DNA from: Spirochaetota bacterium
GTDB taxonomy: Bacteria > Spirochaetota > Spirochaetia > Treponematales > Treponemataceae
Direction: 5' to 3'
Length of the DNA: 5,411 nucleotides
Assembly (NCBI GenBank): GCA_022704725.1
Contig: JAKJFV010000132.1
Coordinates: 1-5,411 of the forward strand
The position numbers were made by a program, and so were the translations under genes. The notes below the pieces were generated by a model, which was not told where the DNA came from, did not search any database, and saw only the letters and a program-made list of their open reading frames with translations. This document shows positions 1-5,411 of this stretch, piece after piece; positions within the stretch are counted from its first letter, which is position 1, and each line of letters starts with the position of its first letter.

Positions 1-871
1 AATAATGAATAAATTCCAGCATATATTGCTGAACATTATTAAACCATTTCTTCTGCAGAAGAACAGCTTCTTTTCCTAAAAACCGGTAATGCCAGCATTC
101 CCAGCGGTAACCGGTAACCATTTCGTACCCCTGTGGATACGATAATGAAAATCCGTAGTTCCCGGCATTTAGTTCCAGCCATTTTCCAGCCTTAGTCAAT
201 GCAAAATCGTCTGTAATTGATCCAAAATCAATAGCAGTCCCCAGCTGATGCTGACTCGTCCCCGGACGGGCAGATTCCCTGTCAGCAGCTTCCTTACCCA
301 GCTGCTTTACATTTCTTTCATATAAGTTTTTTTGGTACTCATAGGACCGGTATGTAGAACTCACAAGAATAGAGACGCCTTCATTCTTAGCTGTCTGAGA
401 CATTTCTCTAAGAGCAGCCTCTGCAGGTATACGTAGAGAAAGATCATTCCTATTCAATCTATAAAGATCATTAGCCATTAAAGGTATAATATCATCAGGT
501 ACAAATGTTTCAGAAAGGTAATGGTTTTTATCTGCGTGAATCAATACATCATGTATGTCGTTTACGAGAACACCCTCTAAATCCTGTAAAAACTCTTCCG
601 TGTTATTAAGAATATTTTTTGCTAGGAGAGAAGCCTCTCCGTTCGCGTCGGTGAATACGGCCGAAGGAGAAGACAAGAGGCTCCTTAAACGCTGTTCTTT
701 AGGACTAATTGTTACCGTACTCAAACTTACTCCTGAAACAACTTCACTTTCGGGGCTTTGAGCATCAGGATTATGTGCCGGTTTCGTGCAGGCAGACTGT
801 ATAAAAAATAAAAGAAATAAAAGAAAAACTGATGCAGTTTTTTTTACCGAGGAAGCTTTTGTAATGGTCAT
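1..871 (-). CDS. VanY-like D-Ala-D-Ala carboxypeptidase lipoprotein (peptidase M15B), 3' end beyond window
   Basis: My own translation from ATG at 869-871 gives 290 open codons to the window edge with no stop, so the C-terminus is missing. Residues 1-27 form a lipoprotein signal peptide: basic start, hydrophobic run VFLLFLLFFI, then QSA before Cys28. Gln at -3 is a loose lipobox, of the kind spirochaetes tolerate. Residues about 30-140 are an unassigned spacer. The M15B peptidase domain follows, with STYRS (172-176), SQHQLGTAID (206-215) and WECWHYRF (257-264). Predicted zinc ligands are His208, Asp215 and His261, with Glu258 as catalytic base, matching the SxHxxGxAxD and ExxH pattern of VanX/VanY enzymes. 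The family removes the terminal D-Ala from peptidoglycan peptides, here presumably in the periplasm from a lipid anchor. Cys259 stands where many relatives have Pro. The gene starts 10 bases after the STAS gene, so it is probably co-transcribed. Family call is firm; the exact substrate is not known. Confidence 0.9.
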   Translation of the reverse strand, partial: MTITKASSVKKTASVFLLFLLFFIQSACTKPAHNPDAQSPESEVVSGVSLSTVTISPKEQRLRSLLSSPSAVFTDANGEASLLAKNILNNTEEFLQDLEGVLVNDIHDVLIHADKNHYLSETFVPDDIIPLMANDLYRLNRNDLSLRIPAEAALREMSQTAKNEGVSILVSSTYRSYEYQKNLYERNVKQLGKEAADRESARPGTSQHQLGTAIDFGSITDDFALTKAGKWLELNAGNYGFSLSYPQGYEMVTGYRWECWHYRFLGKEAVLLQKKWFNNVQQYMLEFIHY

Positions 872-879
872 AATGGTTT

Positions 880-883
880 TCCT
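880..883 (-). promoter_or_regulatory. Ribosome binding site of the carboxypeptidase lipoprotein gene
   Basis: AGGA overlaps the TAG stop of the STAS gene and lies 8 bases before the ATG at 869-871. It is a shorter match than those of the genes upstream. No other in-frame ATG lies nearby, so the start is well supported. Confidence 0.65.
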
Positions 884-1208
884 ATAAAACTTCTGTTACA
901 GACTGAATAAGAGAGAAAGTATCTGTAAAACCAGTTGAGTCGAGTGCTTTTCGTGCTTCAATTGAGGGCCGCATTATATATAAGCGGTACCCGCTGTCTT
1001 CGGCCTCGTTAAAAGCAGCTAAAATAACACCTAAACCGGAAGAATCAATATTTGTAACGAGAGACATATCAACTACTACATTGGTATCGCGAACAAGAGA
1101 ATACAGTTTTGTTTGAAATTCGGAAAATGTATAAGAGTTAATAGTGCCGCTGGCTTCTAATAAAACATAGTTTGCACCTTTTTTTTCCAAAAGCTTTAAT
1201 TGTTCCAT
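882..1208 (-). CDS. STAS-domain anti-sigma-factor antagonist (RsbV/SpoIIAA-like)
   Basis: The 108-residue product is a single STAS domain of normal length for this family. The diagnostic stretch is residues 47-60, VDMSLVTNIDSSGLG, where Asp55-Ser56-Ser57-Gly58 corresponds to the phosphorylation loop of SpoIIAA and RsbV. Ser56 is the predicted phosphoserine, and the usual hydrophobic helix VILAAFNEA follows. In the known systems a kinase of the RsbW/SpoIIAB type phosphorylates this serine and a PP2C phosphatase of the SpoIIE/RsbU type reverses it; the unphosphorylated form binds the kinase and frees its other partner. Two such phosphatases are encoded immediately upstream, which supports this role, but no kinase is in the window. 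The gene begins 9 bases after the upstream stop, with AAGGAT overlapping that stop as its ribosome binding site. The final target (a sigma factor or a non-transcriptional partner) cannot be told from here. Confidence 0.92.
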   Translation of the reverse strand: MEQLKLLEKKGANYVLLEASGTINSYTFSEFQTKLYSLVRDTNVVVDMSLVTNIDSSGLGVILAAFNEAEDSGYRLYIMRPSIEARKALDSTGFTDTFSLIQSVTEVL

Positions 1209-1213
1209 ATACT

Positions 1214-1219
1214 ATCCTT
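1214..1219 (-). promoter_or_regulatory. Ribosome binding site of the STAS gene, overlapping the upstream stop
   Basis: AAGGAT shares two bases with the TAA stop of the polytopic phosphatase and lies 5 bases before the ATG at 1206-1208. It suggests coupled translation of phosphatase and antagonist. Confidence 0.75.
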
Positions 1220-3359
1220 ATTTTGACAAATATTTAATTGCTAAAACAGAAACATCGTCTTCCAGTTCCTTTGAAGTAAACTCGAGAAGACTTCTGTGCA
1301 TAAATTGAGCCATTCGGTCTGCCGGATATGCCAGATTTTCCATGATTGATTTCTGAATTCTTTCTTTTCCAAACGATTCACCGCGCAAAGACTTAGATTC
1401 AATAAGTCCGTCAGTACAACCGAAAATTATGTCGCCGGGATTAAGCTTAACCTTTTTAACCTTAAGCAGTTTATCAATATTCTTAACAAATCCTAATACA
1501 CGTCCGTCACCCTGAATTTCAATAACATTGTTGTAAGCCTGACTGTACATAAACAAGGCGGGAATACCGCAGTTGATGTAGTATAAGGTATTGTCGCTAA
1601 AATCGATGAGCATGAAAATGCCGGACATGAAGGTTCCCTTTGGAAGATTTGTCCTTATAAAAAAGTTAATTTTCTGTACAAGTTCTTTAAAATCCTTTGT
1701 TTCGGTAAGGAAGGTTCTAATAAGAGACTTAACAATAACCATCGACATACTTGCATTAATACCCTTTCCGCTCAAGTCCCCAATAACAGAAATATAGCGG
1801 TCATCGGTCAGCCTGATAAAGTCAATAAATTCACCGCCAAGATTATGAGCTGATAAAGACAAATACCCAATATCAACCTTTGAATTATTAATGTGGTCAA
1901 TATTTTCCTGAATAGATTGAATAATCTGACCGGAATACTGCAGCTCACGGCTTACCGTACCAACGATTGCTTCATTTGCAATGTTCATCATGTAATAACC
2001 GACAACAAAGAAATATGAATACAATTCCAGGAAAACCTTATAATCATAATCGGTAAATACATTGCCCAGACGTTTTTCGCCGAGGAGTATGGCACCGAAA
2101 ATATGCCGTCCTTCGTGGAGAAGAACAAGAGCATCTGCCTTTGTTTTATCAAAAAGAGACTGCAGCTCCTTACGAGCGCCGGAAAGGCTGTGATGAGCAT
2201 CTATATGACTTCTAAATATAACAGGATGATCTGCGTTCAAAATTACATCGAACATGGGGTTATCGAGCTGAATCGAAAGCTTTCGTTCCGAGGAGCTGTA
2301 CACCGAAAGAAGTTCTTTATCATTAAGCTCAATAAGAACATCAACAGAGGATGTATCAATATTTTCCTGAAGTATTTTTACCAGTCTTTCTGTTACTTCC
2401 GTTGAGTTTTCCGTATAATCAAGAGAAGCAAGGTCATCTTCGAAGTGGCGGGCATAATCTGCTTCGCGGCCCCTTTTACTTGATCTTATTGCTTTGACGA
2501 CATGATAACTTATGAAAAGTAGAACAAAGACAGCACCGAGATAGGCCAAAATGAATGTTGAAAGCGACTGTTGTTTTAATGGAAGCAGCAGTGCAAAAAT
2601 AACACCTGCAAGCAAACTCTGTACCAAAAAAGAATAGGCAAATTTCTGTAAAGAACTTATGATGATTGAAAAATCAAAAAAAGCCGACAGGGTAAACGCT
2701 TTGAACATCATCAAGACAAAGGCGGCAAAAGCGAAGGGGAAAAGAGTGTTGTACAAGGGATTAATGGTCTGCGATGCAAGAACGAGCAATTTAAGCAGGG
2801 CCCAGCATGACAGAACTGCTCCAATACACACAATAATCTGCTGGCGGAAAAGCTTGCTTTTAATTTTTCCCATTCTTAGTACGAGTGAAAGCAGGGATAT
2901 AACAGGAAGAACGAATAAAAAGAAAGAATTAAATAAGTCAAACCAGTCATAATCTGCAAATAAGGGCTTGCCGGAAAAAGACCATCCCTTGCCATCTATA
3001 ATACCTACCGTTTCAAGCTGAAAAAGAATTATATAGGCAGATCCGGCAATAAGGACTGTATTAACAAAACGGGGGAAAAACTTCTTTTCAAAAGAAGGAA
3101 ATTGAATACAGTACTTGAAAAAGCTCATAGAAAACAGCGACACAGTAAATAATGTAAGAGAACCGATTATTTTTTCAAGCTGAGTGTTGCTGAATATATC
3201 TACCAATATGCATGCCGCAATAGAAAAACTGATAACGGCTGCATTAAGAGAAATGTTGATAATTGGTCTTATTCGCATTTCATCAGACTTAACGTCTGTA
3301 ATCATAGCAAACCAGATAAAAAAGCAGCCTAACAATATGTTTAATACGAAAAAAATCAT
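1218..3359 (-). CDS. Polytopic membrane SpoIIE-type PP2C phosphatase with GAF-like region
   Basis: A 713-residue sensor phosphatase. About nine hydrophobic segments are seen, near residues 1-20, 35-55, 64-85, 98-116, 142-162, 174-196, 204-225, 243-261 and 268-288, so the first ~290 residues are a membrane input module. Residues ~318-460 resemble a GAF domain (ADALVLLHEGRHIFGAILLG near 408-427, then FTDYDYKVFLELYSYF). Residues ~495-710 are a SpoIIE/RsbU-type PP2C domain, with IGDLSGKG (526-533), CTDG (648-651) and EDDVSVLAIKY (700-710) carrying the expected acidic metal ligands Asp528, Asp650 and Asp702. The first motif reads LGGEFIDF (507-514), so the usual Asp is Glu510. The LLP-type linker common before RsbU catalytic domains is not evident. 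The likely substrate is the phosphoserine of the STAS protein encoded next. It starts 3 bases after the upstream phosphatase gene, using GAG AGG of that gene's last codons as Shine-Dalgarno. The ligand sensed is unknown. Confidence 0.9.
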   Translation of the reverse strand: MIFFVLNILLGCFFIWFAMITDVKSDEMRIRPIINISLNAAVISFSIAACILVDIFSNTQLEKIIGSLTLFTVSLFSMSFFKYCIQFPSFEKKFFPRFVNTVLIAGSAYIILFQLETVGIIDGKGWSFSGKPLFADYDWFDLFNSFFLFVLPVISLLSLVLRMGKIKSKLFRQQIIVCIGAVLSCWALLKLLVLASQTINPLYNTLFPFAFAAFVLMMFKAFTLSAFFDFSIIISSLQKFAYSFLVQSLLAGVIFALLLPLKQQSLSTFILAYLGAVFVLLFISYHVVKAIRSSKRGREADYARHFEDDLASLDYTENSTEVTERLVKILQENIDTSSVDVLIELNDKELLSVYSSSERKLSIQLDNPMFDVILNADHPVIFRSHIDAHHSLSGARKELQSLFDKTKADALVLLHEGRHIFGAILLGEKRLGNVFTDYDYKVFLELYSYFFVVGYYMMNIANEAIVGTVSRELQYSGQIIQSIQENIDHINNSKVDIGYLSLSAHNLGGEFIDFIRLTDDRYISVIGDLSGKGINASMSMVIVKSLIRTFLTETKDFKELVQKINFFIRTNLPKGTFMSGIFMLIDFSDNTLYYINCGIPALFMYSQAYNNVIEIQGDGRVLGFVKNIDKLLKVKKVKLNPGDIIFGCTDGLIESKSLRGESFGKERIQKSIMENLAYPADRMAQFMHRSLLEFTSKELEDDVSVLAIKYLSK

Positions 3360-3362
3360 ACC

Positions 3363-4745
3363 TTACCTCTCAATTTTTGCTACAAGCATAGTTACGTCAT
3401 CACGAAGTTTTTTATTTCCGTTATAACTCATTACTAAGTCAGCGATATCGTCAATAAATTTTTGAGCAGATTTTAATGCACTATTTTGAATAGTGTTCAT
3501 GTAAAGCTCTGTATTTCCCAGTTCCACACCGTCATCATCCATTACTTCTGAAACACCGTCAGATGCCATGAGAATGAGGTCGCCTCTGTAGAGTTTCTGC
3601 TCTGCAACCTCAATATCATCAATATCAATAATACCAATAAGAGAACAGTTTGATGAAAGAGGTTTTATTTTATAACCGGCCGGAGTTTGTGTAACAACAA
3701 GGGGATCCGACATTGATGCATTTATATAGCGTATATTCATTTTTTCGGTATCAATAATACCAATAAATAATACTGTATATTTATCCTGAAGTCTCATTCC
3801 CTTTATAGCACGGTCTATAGCCCTTACTGTTCCTGCAAGGTCCTCTTTGTTTTCAATAATTTTAACAACATTCATTACCAAGCCCATAACTAAGGCAGCA
3901 GCTAAACCCTTACCCGAAACGTCTCCAAGCATCACAAGCGTTTTGTGATCATTCATTGGAAGCACACTGTAATAGTCGCCGGATACGTTTACAAGAGGTC
4001 TAAAATACGCTGCAACATCAAGCTTTGGAATGTCGGGCATTTTTTGAGGAAGAAACGATCTCTGGGTTTCTGCAAGCATTGTCCATTCTTTGGAAAGTTC
4101 TGCAATTTCACTTAAACTGGTAATTGTCTTCGACCGTTCTTCAAAACGGGTAAACTCGCTAAATAACCGCGGATAAATAATAGGATCAAAAAGTTTTGTA
4201 TAACGGCAGAAAACATAAAAATGCTTTGTTCCATGAACAAGAAAAAAGCCTCTGGTCTCTCTTAGATCGGAGACGATGCCTAATTCCTTGTCCATGAAAT
4301 AAAAACCTTCGGGCCAGCGGGCCGAGAAGTTTAATTCCAAAACACGCATCGTCTCATCTGAACAGGTAAGACGGTCGGGACTATTATATATAACATAGTT
4401 ATTTTCCCGGTCTACATACAGAACAGAACAGTCTGCCTTATCTTCAAGAACGGTTTGTATTGATTCAATAAAATCATCTACAGAATAACTAAAGCGCAGT
4501 TTTTTAATAAAATCTGACAGCAATCCTGTTTCTTTTGAATTAAGAGCCCTTCGTTCAGCATTGGCGACACGGCTTGAAGTAAGCAGCGATGAAGCTATTT
4601 GGAAAACACAAAAAACAATAGCACCGACGATTAAAGAAGATAAAAAAGACCCCTCTCCAAGCAGCATCATAGACAGTACTACAAAAAATAATCCGGAGAA
4701 TACGTTTACACCAAAAATAATAAAGCGCCGTCGTGATTTATACAT
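3363..4745 (-). CDS. Two-TM SpoIIE/RsbU-type PP2C serine phosphatase
   Basis: A 460-residue protein. A basic start (KSRRR) precedes two hydrophobic helices at about 8-29 and 33-55, separated by a very short turn, so nearly all of the protein should be cytoplasmic. Residues ~75-200 form an unassigned, possibly degenerate GAF-like region. A helical linker ending TQRSFLPQKMPDIP (227-240) is the pattern that precedes RsbU-family catalytic domains. The PP2C domain (~243-459) keeps the acidic motifs: VSGDYYS (254-260), LGDVSGKG (273-280), ASDG (394-397) and RDDVTMLVAK (448-457), giving Asp257, Asp275, Asp396 and Asp450 as likely metal ligands. It should therefore be an active Mn/Mg-dependent phosphatase, most plausibly on the STAS antagonist of this operon. 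It is the first gene after the promoter at 4838-4846, with AGAGG 6 bases before the ATG. RsbU-like is a family description, not proof that a SigB pathway exists here. Confidence 0.92.
   Translation of the reverse strand: MYKSRRRFIIFGVNVFSGLFFVVLSMMLLGEGSFLSSLIVGAIVFCVFQIASSLLTSSRVANAERRALNSKETGLLSDFIKKLRFSYSVDDFIESIQTVLEDKADCSVLYVDRENNYVIYNSPDRLTCSDETMRVLELNFSARWPEGFYFMDKELGIVSDLRETRGFFLVHGTKHFYVFCRYTKLFDPIIYPRLFSEFTRFEERSKTITSLSEIAELSKEWTMLAETQRSFLPQKMPDIPKLDVAAYFRPLVNVSGDYYSVLPMNDHKTLVMLGDVSGKGLAAALVMGLVMNVVKIIENKEDLAGTVRAIDRAIKGMRLQDKYTVLFIGIIDTEKMNIRYINASMSDPLVVTQTPAGYKIKPLSSNCSLIGIIDIDDIEVAEQKLYRGDLILMASDGVSEVMDDDGVELGNTELYMNTIQNSALKSAQKFIDDIADLVMSYNGNKKLRDDVTMLVAKIER
3366..3371 (-). promoter_or_regulatory. 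Ribosome binding site formed by the last two codons of the upstream gene
   Basis: GAG AGG encodes the final Glu-Arg of the two-TM phosphatase and also serves as a strong Shine-Dalgarno 6 bases before the ATG (3357-3359) of the polytopic phosphatase. The intervening TAAGGT contains the stop codon. This arrangement points to translational coupling and fixes the start. Confidence 0.8.
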
Positions 4746-4751
4746 TTCTTG

Positions 4752-4756
4752 CCTCT
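4752..4756 (-). promoter_or_regulatory. Ribosome binding site of the two-TM phosphatase gene
   Basis: AGAGG on the minus strand ends 6 bases before the ATG at 4743-4745. It supports this ATG as the start, giving a basic N-terminus directly before the first membrane helix. Confidence 0.75.
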
Positions 4757-4780
4757 ATAAAAAATTATCTTATATTATTC

Positions 4781-4827
4781 TCGGACAAAATAGGGTAAAT
4801 AAACATACCCAAATAAAAAAAATCCGA
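4781..4827 (-). promoter_or_regulatory. Nested inverted repeats in the operon leader
   Basis: Inner arms GGGTA (minus strand, 4806-4810) and TACCC (4793-4797) are a perfect 5-bp inverted repeat around an 8-base AT-rich loop. Outer arms TCGGA (4823-4827) and TCCGA (4781-4785) form a second 5-bp match, separated from the inner one by unequal T-rich stretches of 12 and 7 bases. It lies between the predicted transcription start and the ribosome binding site, so it could be an RNA stem or an operator. The stems are short and chance pairing is possible. No riboswitch family was recognised. Confidence 0.35.
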
Positions 4828-4837
4828 ACCTTTTTGA

Positions 4838-4846
4838 ATTATACCA
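4838..4846 (-). promoter_or_regulatory. Extended -10 promoter for the phosphatase/STAS/lipoprotein operon
   Basis: The minus strand reads TGGTATAAT, a perfect TATAAT hexamer preceded by the TGn extension of extended -10 sigma-70 promoters. The hexamer at the 17-base spacing (TACCAT) does not resemble TTGACA, which fits an extended -10 promoter. Transcription would start near 4829-4832 and give a leader of about 85 bases. It lies just past the dnaJ terminator and is the only strong candidate seen before the four-gene operon. Not tested. Confidence 0.65.
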
Positions 4847-4870
4847 TAGAACAGTGCAAAATGGTAGCAA

Positions 4871-4903
4871 AAAATAAAAAAAGCAGCCCCTGAGGCTGCC
4901 TCT
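4871..4903 (-). terminator. Rho-independent terminator of dnaJ
   Basis: Read on the minus strand, GCAGCC (4894-4899) pairs perfectly with GGCTGC (4883-4888) across a 5-base loop, followed at once by seven T (4876-4882) and then a further T-rich run. Outer G-T and A-T pairs can lengthen the stem. It starts about 13-17 bases after the dnaJ stop codon, the expected place, and separates dnaJ from the signalling operon. Confidence 0.9.
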
Positions 4904-4915
4904 TTTCTATTACTC

Positions 4916-5411
4916 TTAGCTGGTCCGCAGTTCCGACAAAGATAAAAGACCGGGAGAATCATTTTGTCCTTCAACCTTTGCTACCTCTTCCAATAAAGAG
5001 CGGGCCTTCATTGAAAGTCTCGAAGGCACCTGTACAATGACCTTAATATAAAGATCGCCCTTTTTCTGAGTGCCGGTTATAGGAACTCCCTCATCTCTAA
5101 GACGAAGCAGCTTACCGTGCTGTGTTCCGGCAGGAATCTTCACCTTAATTTTTTTCTCGTCAAGCGCGGTAATATGAATGTCGGCACCCAGTGCTGCCTG
5201 TGTTATTGAAATTGGAACAGCGCAGTATAAATCCTGACCGCTCCGTTCAAAGTGACTGTGAGGTTTAACATGAATTACTATAAAAAGATCTCCGGGCGTT
5301 CCGCCGTTTTTTCCCGCATCTCCTTGCCGGGGAATAGTAATCCGTTTACCGTCATCTATTCCGGCTGGAATAGTCGCAATAATTTTTCGCCGTTTTGACT
5401 GCAGGCCGGAA
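4916..5411 (-). CDS. dnaJ: Chaperone protein DnaJ, C-terminal part (5' end beyond window)
   Basis: Translation from the right edge gives 164 residues and a TAA stop at 4916-4918. The fragment opens with SGLQSKRRKI, where the last zinc-binding repeat of a type I DnaJ normally ends, and continues into the C-terminal substrate-binding domains: IPAGIDDGKRI, then GGTPGDLFIVIHVKPHSHFER, then QDLYCAVPISITQAALGADI, then IPAGTQHGKLLRLRDEGVP and GDLYIKVIVQVP. These are signature stretches of the Hsp40 family. About 200-220 N-terminal residues, including the J domain, G/F region and most of the zinc finger, should lie outside the window. DnaJ delivers unfolded proteins to DnaK and stimulates its ATPase. 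A short tail (SPGLLSLSELRTS) follows the dimerisation region. An internal ATG at 5141-5143 is not the start, since the conserved sequence continues upstream of it. A CbpA-type paralogue is less likely but not excluded without the J and zinc regions. Confidence 0.95.
   Translation of the reverse strand, partial: SGLQSKRRKIIATIPAGIDDGKRITIPRQGDAGKNGGTPGDLFIVIHVKPHSHFERSGQDLYCAVPISITQAALGADIHITALDEKKIKVKIPAGTQHGKLLRLRDEGVPITGTQKKGDLYIKVIVQVPSRLSMKARSLLEEVAKVEGQNDSPGLLSLSELRTS

Noticed and set aside
1988..2200. Minus-strand 70-codon frame inside the polytopic phosphatase gene
   Set aside because: It overlaps the GAF-like coding region in another frame and has no independent support.
2103..2405. 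Plus-strand open frame of 100 codons, and other plus-strand frames at 555-761, 1591-1797, 2659-2952, 3184-3426 and 4561-4893
   Set aside because: All but the last lie wholly or mostly inside well-supported minus-strand genes, and none encodes a recognisable domain. The frame at 4561-4893 also runs across the operon promoter and terminator.
2430..2500. HAMP domain after the last membrane helix of the polytopic phosphatase
   Set aside because: The stretch is charged and helical, but I could not see the HAMP pattern, and a GAF-like region follows too soon.
4760..4790. Second possible promoter (TATAAG/GATAAT-like hexamers close to the first ATG)
   Set aside because: The sequence is simply AT-rich, no -35 is found at proper spacing, and it would leave almost no leader before the ribosome binding site.
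4765..4974. Minus-strand 69-codon frame spanning the dnaJ end and the intergenic gap
   Set aside because: It is out of frame with the conserved DnaJ sequence, crosses the terminator and promoter, and has no recognisable product.
4916..5143. Short gene beginning at the internal ATG near 5143
   Set aside because: The DnaJ domain sequence continues unbroken to the window edge, so this is an internal Met, not a start.

Overview
All recognisable genes in this window lie on the minus strand. The DNA is moderately AT-rich. Gene content and style suggest a spirochaete, most likely Treponema or a close relative: a signalling cluster of SpoIIE-type phosphatases and a STAS antagonist beside dnaJ, a lipoprotein with a loose lipobox, and an overall protein style like treponemes. 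This assignment is inference from memory of such gene sets and could not be checked by a database search.

Layout in transcription order (right to left). The right edge holds the C-terminal 164 residues of the chaperone DnaJ (4916-5411), closed by a clear rho-independent terminator (4871-4903). A 170-base intergenic gap (4746-4915) then carries a good extended -10 promoter (4838-4846) and a leader with nested inverted repeats. Four tightly packed genes follow: a 460-residue two-TM SpoIIE/RsbU-type phosphatase (3363-4745), a 713-residue polytopic SpoIIE-type phosphatase with a GAF-like region (1218-3359), a 108-residue STAS-domain anti-sigma-factor antagonist (882-1208), and a lipoprotein of the M15B D-Ala-D-Ala carboxypeptidase (VanY) family that runs off the left edge (1-871). 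The gaps between these four genes are 3, 9 and 10 bases. Each downstream gene has a Shine-Dalgarno overlapping the end of the gene before it, so they look like one translationally coupled operon.

How the parts may work together. In Bacillus-type partner switching, a SpoIIE/RsbU phosphatase removes phosphate from a serine on a SpoIIAA/RsbV antagonist, which then frees a target by binding an RsbW-like kinase. Here the antagonist and two differently built membrane phosphatases are encoded together, but no RsbW/SpoIIAB kinase and no sigma factor are visible. Two membrane inputs could converge on one STAS switch, with a periplasmic peptidoglycan-trimming lipoprotein made from the same transcript. 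The more complex phosphatase has Glu in place of the usual first metal-binding Asp (GGE instead of GGD), so the two phosphatases may not be equally active. No mobile element, CRISPR array, tRNA or rRNA was seen.
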